This document shows, one piece after another, positions 54,532-64,000 of a stretch of DNA of 64,000 nucleotides (within the stretch, counting starts at the first letter, position 1; each line of letters starts with the position of its first letter). A program made the position numbers and the translations under genes. Location: positions 930,001 to 994,000 of the forward strand of contig NZ_CP069161.1 in the NCBI RefSeq assembly GCF_018802605.1. Direction: 5' to 3'. This DNA is from Paludibacterium paludis (GTDB lineage Bacteria > Pseudomonadota > Gammaproteobacteria > Burkholderiales > Chromobacteriaceae). The notes below the pieces were generated by a model. The model saw nothing but the letters and a program-made list of their open reading frames with translations. It made no database searches and was not told the origin of the DNA.

Positions 54532-55428
54532 ATGGATGCCTTCAAGCTATTGGAAACCTTCATCAGCGTCGTGGATACCGGCAGTCTCACGGCCGCGGCG
54601 CGGCGCGAAGGGGTGGTGCCTGCGGTGATCGGCCGGCGTCTGGACGCGCTGGAGGAGCGCCTGTCGGCGCGATTGCTGGTGCGCACCACACGGCGCCTTT
54701 CGCTGACGTCCGAAGGCAGCGCGTTCTACGAGGATTGCCAGCGCATCCTGGCCGAGCTCGCCGACGCGGAAGCGGCGGTGTCGTCCGGCACGACGCGCGC
54801 GCGCGGCCATTTGCGGCTGAGCGCCCCGGCCGGCTTCGGGCGGCGCCATGTCGCGCCGCATCTGGCCAGCTTCCGCCTGGCTCATCCGGATATCCGTGTG
54901 ACGCTGGACCTTTCCGACCGACTGGTCGATCTGGTGCGCGAGCAGGTCGACTGCGCGATCCGCATCAGCGATCTGGCCGACTCCGGACTGGTGGCGGTAC
55001 GTCTTGCCGAGAACCGGCGGGTGGTGGTCGCTTCACCGGCGTATCTGGCTCGCGCCGGCATTCCCCGCTCGCTGGACGATCTGTCCGGACATACCTGCCT
55101 GTCGCTGGGCGAGAGCCAGAGCCGTGGCTGGACGTTCCAGCTTGACGGACGGCCGGTCAACCTCAAGGTGTCCGGGCCGCTCGAATGCAACGACGGCGCG
55201 GTATTGCACGACTGGGCCGTGCAGGGACTGGGGCTCGCATGGCGCTCATGGTGGGAAGTGAAGGACGATCTGGCCGAAGGCCGGCTCGTCACTGTGCTCG
55301 ATGCCTTCGCCTCTCCCGATTACCCCATCTTCGCGGTGGTGCCGGAGCGCAAGTACCTGCCCCAGCGCGTGCGCAGCTTCATCGATCATCTCAAGGCGGT
55401 GTATGGCGCGCCGGGATATTGGGACTGA
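54532..55428 (+). CDS. LysR-family regulator, divergent from aceB
   Basis: A 298-residue LysR regulator of the CrgA-like group. Helix-turn-helix GSLTAAARREGVVPAVIGRR, effector domain with LRLSAPAGFGRRHVAPHL and VDCAIRISDLADSGLVA. Its place 132 bp from aceB suggests it may control aceB or itself; the inducer is unknown. Confidence 0.88.
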   Translation: MDAFKLLETFISVVDTGSLTAAARREGVVPAVIGRRLDALEERLSARLLVRTTRRLSLTSEGSAFYEDCQRILAELADAEAAVSSGTTRARGHLRLSAPAGFGRRHVAPHLASFRLAHPDIRVTLDLSDRLVDLVREQVDCAIRISDLADSGLVAVRLAENRRVVVASPAYLARAGIPRSLDDLSGHTCLSLGESQSRGWTFQLDGRPVNLKVSGPLECNDGAVLHDWAVQGLGLAWRSWWEVKDDLAEGRLVTVLDAFASPDYPIFAVVPERKYLPQRVRSFIDHLKAVYGAPGYWD

Positions 55429-55442
55429 GCCGGTTCCCCGGG

Positions 55443-56204
55443 CTAGGCCAAATCCTTGTCCAGCTGGTGCAGGACGAAATCGCGTGTCCGGCCTGCCGGC
55501 ATGTCCCGTTTCACGGCTGTCAGAAACTCGCTCCTGATCGATCGGTACAGGGCGTCGGTAAGTGGCCCGGCACAGAGCTTCAGGGTCTCGATGGCGGTTT
55601 TTTCCTCTGGCAGGAGCGATGCCGCGTCGCGTTGCTGCAAGCCCAGCCCGATATATTGCCGGTAGAGGCGCATGAAACTGAAGTCCTGGAACGCCCAGAG
55701 CGACGCATCCATGGCGCAGAGCGCGGCCATCGCTTCCCGGTGCGCGGCGGCGGCCATCGCCAGAACCCGACGGATGGGGCGCTCGGCGGGCGCGAGGTCG
55801 CTCGGCTCCGCCGGCCGGTTGAACAGCGCTTCGATCGTTGCGTCGCTTCCGTTCAGGGCGCCGCACAAGGCCTGACGCGGTTTCCCGGCCCGCAGTATTT
55901 CTGGCAACGGCCGGCCGGTCTGTCGCCACACCGCGGCGAGGGTGTCGGCCAGCATCTCGAGCCCGGTCCGTTTGGTGTCATCCGCGGCGGTTTTTTGCCG
56001 CGGGGGCGTGACAGGGCCGGAGGCTCTCGCTTCGAACGCGGCGGCAAGCTCGCTCACCTTGACGGCTTGTGCGCCAATGCGGCTGGCGAGCTGGATGGCC
56101 GGCGCCGGGGTGGGGCGCACGTGGCTGGGTGTTACCGTGAAACCGTCGCTCGGTTCTCTTCGGGCGCCGTTGGTGACGATGGACGGCGGGGCATAAATTC
56201 TCAT
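55443..56204 (-). CDS. Unrecognised 253-residue protein
   Basis: I do not recognise this family. There is no signal peptide or membrane helix. Residues 1-70 are rich in Pro/Thr/Ala and look unstructured; the rest (about 75-253) is Ala/Leu-rich and probably helical, with aromatic stretches (SLWAFQDFSFMRLYRQYIG). AGGAG 7 bases before the ATG and normal codon usage suggest a real gene. It is convergent with the LysR gene (14 bp) and divergent from the HD gene. The disordered N-terminus plus helical body recalls some secreted or structural proteins, but nothing firm. Confidence 0.65.
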   Translation of the reverse strand: MRIYAPPSIVTNGARREPSDGFTVTPSHVRPTPAPAIQLASRIGAQAVKVSELAAAFEARASGPVTPPRQKTAADDTKRTGLEMLADTLAAVWRQTGRPLPEILRAGKPRQALCGALNGSDATIEALFNRPAEPSDLAPAERPIRRVLAMAAAAHREAMAALCAMDASLWAFQDFSFMRLYRQYIGLGLQQRDAASLLPEEKTAIETLKLCAGPLTDALYRSIRSEFLTAVKRDMPAGRTRDFVLHQLDKDLA

Positions 56205-56328
56205 GACCGGACTCCTGAGTCGGATGCAATCAGGCTCATGCTAGCCGTTGACGCGACACCGGGCTTTCAGATAATGCTGTTCCACAGTGATAGAATCCCG
56301 CCATCCCCGCCAAACAAAGGATCCATTC

Positions 56329-56907
56329 ATGCAAGCCGTGGTCGATTTCATTCTGGAACTGGACAAACTCAAGGGCGTGACCCGCAAGACCCGTCCGCTC
56401 GGACTCGAACGTTACGAAAACTCCGCGGAGCACAGCTGGCAGATCGCGCTATTGGCGGCGTCGCTGGCGCCCTACGCCGAAGAGGCGATCGATATCGACC
56501 GTGTGATCGGCATGTTGCTGGTTCATGATATCGGCGAGATCGAAACCGGCGACACCATCGTGTACGCCGAGGATGGCTGGGAAGAGCGCAAGGCCGCCGA
56601 ACTGGCCTGTGTGACGCGGATTTTCGGGATGCTGCCCGACGCCGTCGGCGGAAAATTCCTCGCGCTGTGGCAGGAGTTCGAGAAGGGCGCGACGCCCGAG
56701 GCGCGTTTCGCCCATGCCGCCGACCGGGCGATGCCGGTGCTGCTCAATCTGGCCAATCAGGGCCAGAGCTGGCGGGAAAACGGCATCAGCCACGAGCGGG
56801 TGGTGCGGCGCATCGCGGCGCCGATCCGCGAGGGCTGTCCGGCCCTGTGGGCTTATCTGGATGCGAGGCTGGATGCCGCGCGCGACGAGGGCTGGTTCGG
56901 CGCCTGA
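56329..56907 (+). CDS. HD-domain phosphohydrolase, YfbR-like 5'-nucleotidase
   Basis: A 192-residue HD protein. ENSAEHSWQIALLA and LLVHDIGEIETGD give the metal-binding H...HD pattern. FAHAADRAMPVLLNL supplies the last Asp. It resembles YfbR-type deoxynucleoside 5'-monophosphatases. The ATG at 56329 follows AAAGGATCC. Its last 55 bases overlap the convergent GNAT gene. Confidence 0.88.
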   Translation: MQAVVDFILELDKLKGVTRKTRPLGLERYENSAEHSWQIALLAASLAPYAEEAIDIDRVIGMLLVHDIGEIETGDTIVYAEDGWEERKAAELACVTRIFGMLPDAVGGKFLALWQEFEKGATPEARFAHAADRAMPVLLNLANQGQSWRENGISHERVVRRIAAPIREGCPALWAYLDARLDAARDEGWFGA

Positions 56908-57329
56908 CCGGGGGCGCGCAGCACATGATATTCGCCATCGGTGTCGTGGCCCTTCTCCTCGAAGGTCCAGCCTTGCGAGGCGTAGAAGGCCAACGCTTTG
57001 TGATTGGCCGACAGGCACTTGAGTGTCATCGTGTCGCGACACAGCGCGGCGCACCGCTCGACCAGCGCCTTGCCGATGCCCCGACCCTGATGGGCGGGCA
57101 GGATGTAGAGGTGGTGCAAAAAGCTGTCCGGCTCCCAGACCGAGGCGAAGCCGACCGCTTCGCCATGCCAGCAGGCGACGACCAGGCGTTCATCCTTCGT
57201 GGCCCGGTCGAAGTCTTCGGCAGTTTCACGCCCGGTATCTAGCCAGGAGAAGGTGGCCTTGCGGGTGGCCCGGTAAATCTCCTGTAGCGCAGCTCGGTCG
57301 TTTTCTTCGAAAGGCCGGATAGTCAGCAT
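56853..57329 (-). CDS. GNAT-family N-acetyltransferase
   Basis: A 158-residue acetyltransferase with the acetyl-CoA loop QGRGIGKAL (LYILPAHQGRGIGKALVE) and ALAFYASQGWTF near the end. AGGAG precedes the ATG at 57329. The final codons overlap the end of the convergent HD gene by 55 bases; the last 20 or so residues are Ser/Ala-rich and may be dispensable. Substrate unknown. Confidence 0.85.
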   Translation of the reverse strand: MLTIRPFEENDRAALQEIYRATRKATFSWLDTGRETAEDFDRATKDERLVVACWHGEAVGFASVWEPDSFLHHLYILPAHQGRGIGKALVERCAALCRDTMTLKCLSANHKALAFYASQGWTFEEKGHDTDGEYHVLRAPGQAPNQPSSRAASSLASR

Positions 57330-57413
57330 CGTGAACTCCTGTGGTGGAATCCCATTATCCTGTGCCGTCCGGCCCGCGGCAATGAGGGAGGGCGGGCCTC
57401 CCCGTTCGCCTGT

Positions 57414-60080
57414 CTAGCGGCGCTCCAGTTCCGCCCTGCCTGCCGGTTCCTGGCGCGGTTCGGTCGAAATCGCCTTCATGAACTCCATCAGCGCGTTCAT
57501 TTCCATCTTGTTCAAGCCCAGCGAACGGATTTCCGGCGAGGTGACCGGGTACAGGGGATCATACTTGAATAATCCTGTCGGCAGCGTTTGCACCATTCCG
57601 GCGTTATACATGGCTAGCACGCCGGTGGTGTTGCTCATCGGGAAAAGCCCGTTGTGCATGTAGTTTCCGCTGTACAGGATATCGCGCAGCGTCGGCGTTC
57701 TGAAAAAGCCGACGTCCCTCGGGTTGCCGGTGACAAGATAGCGGCCCAGGTCTTCCAGTTCCCGTCCATAATAATGCAAGCCGTCGCTATGGAAACGGTT
57801 GTCCGAAAACAGCGGCGAGTTGTGGCAGTTGATGCAGCGCGCCTTGGTGCGGAACAGGTGCATGCCCCACAGTGCGTCATCCGACAGCGCGGAGGTTTCG
57901 CCCTTGAGGAAGCGGTCGAAGGCGCTGTCTTTGCTGATGATGGTGCGCTCGAAGGTCGCGATGGCGCGGGTCATGCGTTCGGCGGTGACGGACGCATCGC
58001 CGAAGGCGGCCCTGAACAGCTCGGCATATTCCGGAGCCGCCGCGATTTTGCTCACCGCGTGGCCAAGCGACTGATGCATCTCCAGCGGATTGGCGATCGG
58101 ACCGGCGGCCTGGTCTTCCAGCGATTTCGCCCTGCCATCCCAGAACAGCTCGGTGACATAGGCGGTGTTCAAAATCGTCATGGCGTTGCGCTTGCCAAGC
58201 TGGCCAATGTGTCCTTCGGAGAGTTCCTTGCTGTCGCTCCATCCTGCCTTTGGATCATGGCAACTGATGCAGGCGGTCTTGTTGTTGCGCGATAATCTGG
58301 TATCGGAAAACAATTTCTCCCCGAGAGCGACTTTTTCCGGGGAATAGGGATTAGCGGCCGGGAAAGGAACCGGCGGCAGCAAACCGATGTCCTGAAAACC
58401 TGCCTTCACCGAATCGTCGATTTCCGGCGCGGGCCAGTCAGGCTGGGTGGCGCTGCCCGGAACGTAACGCGAATAGCTCGTGCGCCAGGCGGCGAATTGC
58501 CCCGCATCGGGACGGACGGCGGCCCCTGGCGTCTTGCGCACGAAAACCGGCCGCGACACGCGATGGAACAGCATCACGCGGGCCGTTTCGCCAGGCTGCG
58601 GAGCGCGGACCGAGCCGTCTTTGCCGATCAGCACCATCATCCCTTTATCGAGGGCCCACCAGGAGGCGGTCGGCACGAAGGACGGGAAAGCCGCCTTGAA
58701 TTCGGGGTCGACCAGATCGGCGTTCTCGCTGCTCGCGGAGACGCTCAGCAGTTTGGCCAGATCGGCCACCTCCGGCACGCGCCAAGCGGCTATCCTGCAA
58801 CGCTGGGCCTGGTTGCTGGCGTTGGCAAGACGCGTGGCGCCGGCGGCGTCGACCGGCAGGTTGGCGCTGTCCGTTACCGCTGCCGGGGACAGGACGAACA
58901 TTTCGTTTTTCTGCAGATCTCCGGCGATCGATCGCAGATTGATGTCGACGCAGACCCCCGGCTCTCCCTTGCTCGCGGGGCGTTTCGCTTCGCCAAGCGC
59001 GATGAAGGACGGCTCGGGCGTATCGTCCTTGCTCGGCTCATCGGGCAGCACCGGCCCACGGACCAGCCGGACGGCCCCGTAGCGGCCCTTGGACAGCGTG
59101 GTGCTGGGCAGTGTCTTGTGGGTGGCGTCGAACCAGACCGCGAGGAAGCCCTGCACTCCACGCATCGTGTCGCTCCAGTAGAACGTCGGCTCCGCATCGG
59201 TGAAGACCTGGCGATCGATGGCGGCGAGTTGTTGTGAGGAATTGTATTGCGACGGATCCCACAGTGTCTTCAGTTCCCGCTCGGTCGGCACGCGCCAGTC
59301 GGAGAACCCGCAATACCCTGATTCGTTGACCTTTTCGGCATAGTCGCCGGCCACGCACTGCGCCATGGCCGGGTCGCAAGTACCGTCGTTGGATAGTCCG
59401 CGTTCGGTGGTAGGCTTGAAGCGGTGGCGGGCGGCGCGCAGTCCGTCGCTTGACTTGATTTCCCAGGTCAGGCCGGTTTCCTTGTCGCTCGCGCAGATAT
59501 CACCGCCGGCGGCGTCACCATGCTGAACCGTGAAGCGGGCCGTCGGGGGGCGCCCCTTGAGGGCGGCAAGGCTGAGTTTGACATGACGGCGAGCGTAGTC
59601 GGCATCGACCAGCGTGCGGTCGACGCCGGCCCCGGCCAGCAGGGTTTGCAGATCCGCTTGCTCATCGAGTTTTGCTGCGCGGGCAAAACGCGCGCTGTCG
59701 GCCGCGTCGATCTGGATGCCGTTACCGGCGTCGTCGTCGGCATCGAGCGTGAGCAGCAGCTGGGCCATGCGCACCACCGACGGGTCGTCGGCGTTGGCCG
59801 CGCGGGTCAGGTCCAGTGGGGTCAGAACGGCCGATGCGGACGCGGCGCCGAGTTCCAGTTGTCCGATGCGGAAAGTGACGGTTTCACCCGGTAGATACCG
59901 GAATTCGCCGGCGGCGGTCGTGGTGCCGTGCTGGGTTGGCGTGTCGTAGGTCAGACCGGATACCGGGGCATCGACAAAGGTGCCGGTAAGTGGTTGGCCG
60001 GAAGTTGAACCGCCTCCTCCGGCGCAAGCCGCAAGCAGGCCGGCCAGAGGGAGGAGGCGAAGAAGACCGAGTTCTCTCAT
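57414..60080 (-). CDS. Di-haem peroxidase (CcpA/MauG-like) lipoprotein with DUF1566 domains
   Basis: An 888-residue lipoprotein (lipobox LAAC). In order: a Gly/Ser linker, a beta-rich region with YLPGETVTFRIGQLELG, two DUF1566 (Lcl C-terminal) domains (CASDKETGLTWE... and a second around CVDINLRSIAGD), then a C-terminal cytochrome-c-peroxidase-type domain with two c-haem sites, CISCH (604-608) and CINCH (749-753). The peroxidase part contains the KRNAMTILNTAY and WDGRAKSLEDQA motifs of the MauG/Ccp family. The ATG at 60080 is chosen for its lipobox; an ATG at 60122 would put the Fur box inside the gene. The domain order is unusual. See the Fur box just upstream. Confidence 0.88.
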   Translation of the reverse strand: MRELGLLRLLPLAGLLAACAGGGGSTSGQPLTGTFVDAPVSGLTYDTPTQHGTTTAAGEFRYLPGETVTFRIGQLELGAASASAVLTPLDLTRAANADDPSVVRMAQLLLTLDADDDAGNGIQIDAADSARFARAAKLDEQADLQTLLAGAGVDRTLVDADYARRHVKLSLAALKGRPPTARFTVQHGDAAGGDICASDKETGLTWEIKSSDGLRAARHRFKPTTERGLSNDGTCDPAMAQCVAGDYAEKVNESGYCGFSDWRVPTERELKTLWDPSQYNSSQQLAAIDRQVFTDAEPTFYWSDTMRGVQGFLAVWFDATHKTLPSTTLSKGRYGAVRLVRGPVLPDEPSKDDTPEPSFIALGEAKRPASKGEPGVCVDINLRSIAGDLQKNEMFVLSPAAVTDSANLPVDAAGATRLANASNQAQRCRIAAWRVPEVADLAKLLSVSASSENADLVDPEFKAAFPSFVPTASWWALDKGMMVLIGKDGSVRAPQPGETARVMLFHRVSRPVFVRKTPGAAVRPDAGQFAAWRTSYSRYVPGSATQPDWPAPEIDDSVKAGFQDIGLLPPVPFPAANPYSPEKVALGEKLFSDTRLSRNNKTACISCHDPKAGWSDSKELSEGHIGQLGKRNAMTILNTAYVTELFWDGRAKSLEDQAAGPIANPLEMHQSLGHAVSKIAAAPEYAELFRAAFGDASVTAERMTRAIATFERTIISKDSAFDRFLKGETSALSDDALWGMHLFRTKARCINCHNSPLFSDNRFHSDGLHYYGRELEDLGRYLVTGNPRDVGFFRTPTLRDILYSGNYMHNGLFPMSNTTGVLAMYNAGMVQTLPTGLFKYDPLYPVTSPEIRSLGLNKMEMNALMEFMKAISTEPRQEPAGRAELERR

Positions 60081-60092
60081 GTTTGCAGTAGT

Positions 60093-60111
60093 GATAATTA
60101 TTATCATTACT
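60093..60111 (-). promoter_or_regulatory. Fur box of the di-haem lipoprotein gene
   Basis: On the minus strand the 19 bases read AGTAATGATAATAATTATC, matching 16 of 19 positions of GATAATGATAATCATTATC. It sits between a TTTACA -35-like and a TATCAC -10-like hexamer (17-bp spacing), 12 bp before the start codon, where Fur binding would block transcription. Confidence 0.85.
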
Positions 60112-60191
60112 ATTGTAAACATGAATAACCCGTGCGTAAACAGCCGGGCCAGCGTCGCACCCGGAAGGGAGCGGCGGGAGCGCTGTCCATG

Positions 60192-60224
60192 AAAAACCCC
60201 GCCAGTCCTTGTGGGAGAGCGGGG
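60192..60224 (-). terminator. aceA terminator
   Basis: CCCCGC (60197-60202) pairs with GCGGGG (60219-60224); on the minus strand five T follow directly. Confidence 0.8.
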
Positions 60225-60263
60225 CGGCGATGAAGGGCGGAGGGTATCCGCCCGGATCGGAAC

Positions 60264-61544
<1,281 letters not shown>

Positions 61545-61699
61545 GTTATACCCTTCTCGATACGTTTTCTCGTCGCCCGGCACGCCATGTGCCCGGCCCT
61601 CCTCAGTCGCGGAGCCGGCTCCCGGTGGGTGAATCCGGGCCCGCTTCGGCCGAGGTCCCGGAATGGTCGCCGGAGGTCTCGGCCCTGGTGATCCGGTGG

Positions 61700-61729
61700 T
61701 TCCGGAATCTCGTTGTCGCGGTTCCGGAA
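61700..61729. promoter_or_regulatory. Paired TTCCGGAA palindromes upstream of aceA
   Basis: TTCCGGAA at 61700-61707 and again at 61722-61729, 22 bp apart (two helix turns), with an extra ATCCGGAA at 61733-61740. Likely operator array for an aceA regulator. Confidence 0.5.
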
Positions 61730-61959
61730 GGGATCCGGAATCGGGAAAATCGCACGCTTCGCCGAGGGTGCCGGGAGCGCGGTTTTCCTTGTGCTGTTGC
61801 AGCATTTAAGCATAAAGAATGCCGTTTGTGTGCGGTGCAGCAGAAAAAAAGTTGTTGATTTTCAAAAGATCACAAAGCGGCGCGCAATCGAATATTCATA
61901 ATGGGTTTTGAGGCGCGCAAATGAACAAAAAGTCCGAAAACGCGCATTTCGCATCGGCG

Positions 61960-61987
61960 CTTGAATTTGGCGAAAGTGCCCCTACCT
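61960..61987 (+). promoter_or_regulatory. Sigma-32-type promoter of grpE
   Basis: CTTGAA (61960-61965), 13-bp spacer, CCCCTACCT (61979-61987). Fits the RpoH consensus well; grpE begins 52 bp later. Confidence 0.8.
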
Positions 61988-62038
61988 AGCGTGAGGACTA
62001 TGTTTTTGACTTTGCCGATTGGTAACCGAGGATTTGTT

Positions 62039-62605
62039 ATGCAGGAAAAAGAGACCAGCCTACCGGAAGAACACGGAGAGAACACCGTCGCCCCCGAAAC
62101 CGGATCCGAATCCCCTGTCGCCGATACAAGTCCGGACACGGCGGCCGAGCCGACCGCGGAACAACGCATCGCCGAGCTCGAGGCCGAACTGGCCCAGGTC
62201 AAGGATCAGTATCTGCGCAGTCTGGCCGATCTTGAGAACCAGCGCCGCCGGGCGAGCGAAGATGTCGCCAGCGCGCACAAGTTCGCCATCAACAAGCTTG
62301 CCGCCGAACTGTTCCCGGTCAAGGACAGCCTGGAGATGGCGCTGGCCGACCAGAGCGGCCAGTTCGACAATCTGAAGTTCGGCGTCGATCTGACGCTCAA
62401 GCAACTGCTCTCGGCCTTCGAGAAAGCGCAGATCAAGGAAATCAATCCGCTGGGCGAGATGCTCGACCCGCACCGCCATCAGGCGATCAGCATGGAAGAA
62501 TCGGAAGCCGAACCCAACTCGGTGATCCGCGTCATGCAAAAAGGCTATATGGTGGCCGAGCGCGTGCTGCGTCCCGCCATGGTTGTGGTCGCCAAGGCGA
62601 AATAA
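62039..62605 (+). CDS. grpE: Nucleotide exchange factor GrpE
   Basis: Releases ADP from DnaK. It has 188 residues: a disordered acidic N-terminus, a long coiled coil (RIAELEAELAQVKDQYLRSLADLENQRRR), a four-helix region and the C-terminal beta-domain (NPLGEMLDPHRHQAIS). GAGGA precedes ATG 62039. dnaK follows in the same direction, the usual grpE-dnaK order. Confidence 0.96.
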   Translation: MQEKETSLPEEHGENTVAPETGSESPVADTSPDTAAEPTAEQRIAELEAELAQVKDQYLRSLADLENQRRRASEDVASAHKFAINKLAAELFPVKDSLEMALADQSGQFDNLKFGVDLTLKQLLSAFEKAQIKEINPLGEMLDPHRHQAISMEESEAEPNSVIRVMQKGYMVAERVLRPAMVVVAKAK

Positions 62606-62632
62606 GACACGACAAACCCGGCGATTTCCCCT

Positions 62633-62660
62633 CTTGAAAACAGGGATGTCGCCACGATTT
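62633..62660 (+). promoter_or_regulatory. Possible second heat-shock promoter before dnaK
   Basis: CTTGAA (62633-62638), 13-bp spacer, CCACGATTT (62652-62660). The -10 half is weaker than that of grpE, so this is tentative. Confidence 0.45.
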
Positions 62661-62728
62661 TCCAGAACATGCGATAGATGGCCGGTTTCTTCCGGTCAAC
62701 CAGGATTTGAAAATAAGGAATTGAGATT

Positions 62729-64000
<1,272 letters not shown>

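Larger units (their letters stand above)
61545..62038. other. 494-bp divergent region between aceA and grpE
   Basis: No gene seen. The aceA-proximal half is very GC-rich with repeated CCGGAA elements, including two TTCCGGAA palindromes, and a dyad GGCCGAG...CTCGGCC around 61649-61683. The grpE-proximal half is AT-richer, has GGCGCGCAA twice (61879 and 61912, 33 bp apart), and ends in a heat-shock-type promoter. Confidence 0.6.

Noticed and set aside
60081..60122. Longer start (ATG 60122) for the di-haem lipoprotein
   Set aside because: It would add an Ile/Thr-rich stretch before the signal peptide and put the Fur box inside the coding region; the lipobox fits the ATG at 60080.

Overview
The window is a gene-dense, visibly GC-rich stretch of bacterial chromosome from a betaproteobacterium. 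It is most likely from the Neisseriales (Chromobacteriaceae or a close relative). The reasons are gene order (glnA next to ntrB-ntrC, ribF-ileS-lspA-ispH, purM-purN, grpE-dnaK), an RmpM-like OmpA-family porin partner, and a small H.8-like repeat lipoprotein. Genus assignment is inference. I see no rRNA, tRNA, insertion sequence, prophage or CRISPR array. Nearly all genes look intact; upp and dnaK are cut by the window edges.

Layout, left to right. 1-7.4 kb, minus strand: upp, a degenerate EAL-domain protein, grxD, a ClC transporter, an RsmB/NOP-type RNA methyltransferase, a DUF3108 envelope protein, purN and purM. 7.5-11.1 kb, plus strand: a tightly coupled run of hda, a HAD phosphatase, a DUF815 ATPase, a Nudix/ThiE-like fusion and a small membrane protein. 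11.1-14.2 kb: ubiC-ubiA (minus), an LrgA/LrgB pair and sixA (plus). 14.2-19.1 kb: the nitrogen-control block ntrC, ntrB, a DUF4124 protein and glnA (minus), with recognisable NtrC boxes and a sigma-54 promoter. 19.2-26.5 kb: a rhodanese, aroE, mtgA, prmC (plus), slyD (minus), the ribosomal oxygenase gene (plus), the repeat lipoprotein (plus), and dapA-bamC (minus).

26.7-37.4 kb: the ABC-F gene ybiT, a cytochrome b561, an MFS exporter divergent from a LysR regulator, a FabG-like reductase with a long leader, then cysB divergent from cysH-cysI-DUF934 (assimilatory sulfate reduction), and the OmpA-family gene behind a near-consensus sigma-70 promoter. 37.5-47 kb: ribF-ileS-lspA-ispH in one overlapping operon, a FUSC-type membrane protein, an isochorismatase-fold protein without its catalytic Cys, a GNAT enzyme, and htpG behind a sigma-32-type promoter. 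47-51.2 kb: a complete three-part drug efflux operon. 51.2-62 kb: a GST, a SIMPL protein, malate synthase with a divergent LysR gene, an unrecognised 253-residue protein, an HD phosphohydrolase overlapping a GNAT gene, a di-haem peroxidase-like lipoprotein behind a strong Fur box, and isocitrate lyase. 62-64 kb: grpE and the start of dnaK.

Most of the window is housekeeping metabolism. The parts that most deserve a second look are the Fur-box di-haem/DUF1566 lipoprotein (57.4-60.1 kb), the H.8-like repeat lipoprotein with its structured leader (24.0-24.4 kb), the NtrC/sigma-54 sites, the perfect inverted repeat in front of upp, and two enzymes that have lost catalytic residues (the EAL protein and the isochorismatase homologue). 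I found no convincing wholly new multi-gene system; the Fur-box lipoprotein is the best candidate for undescribed biology.
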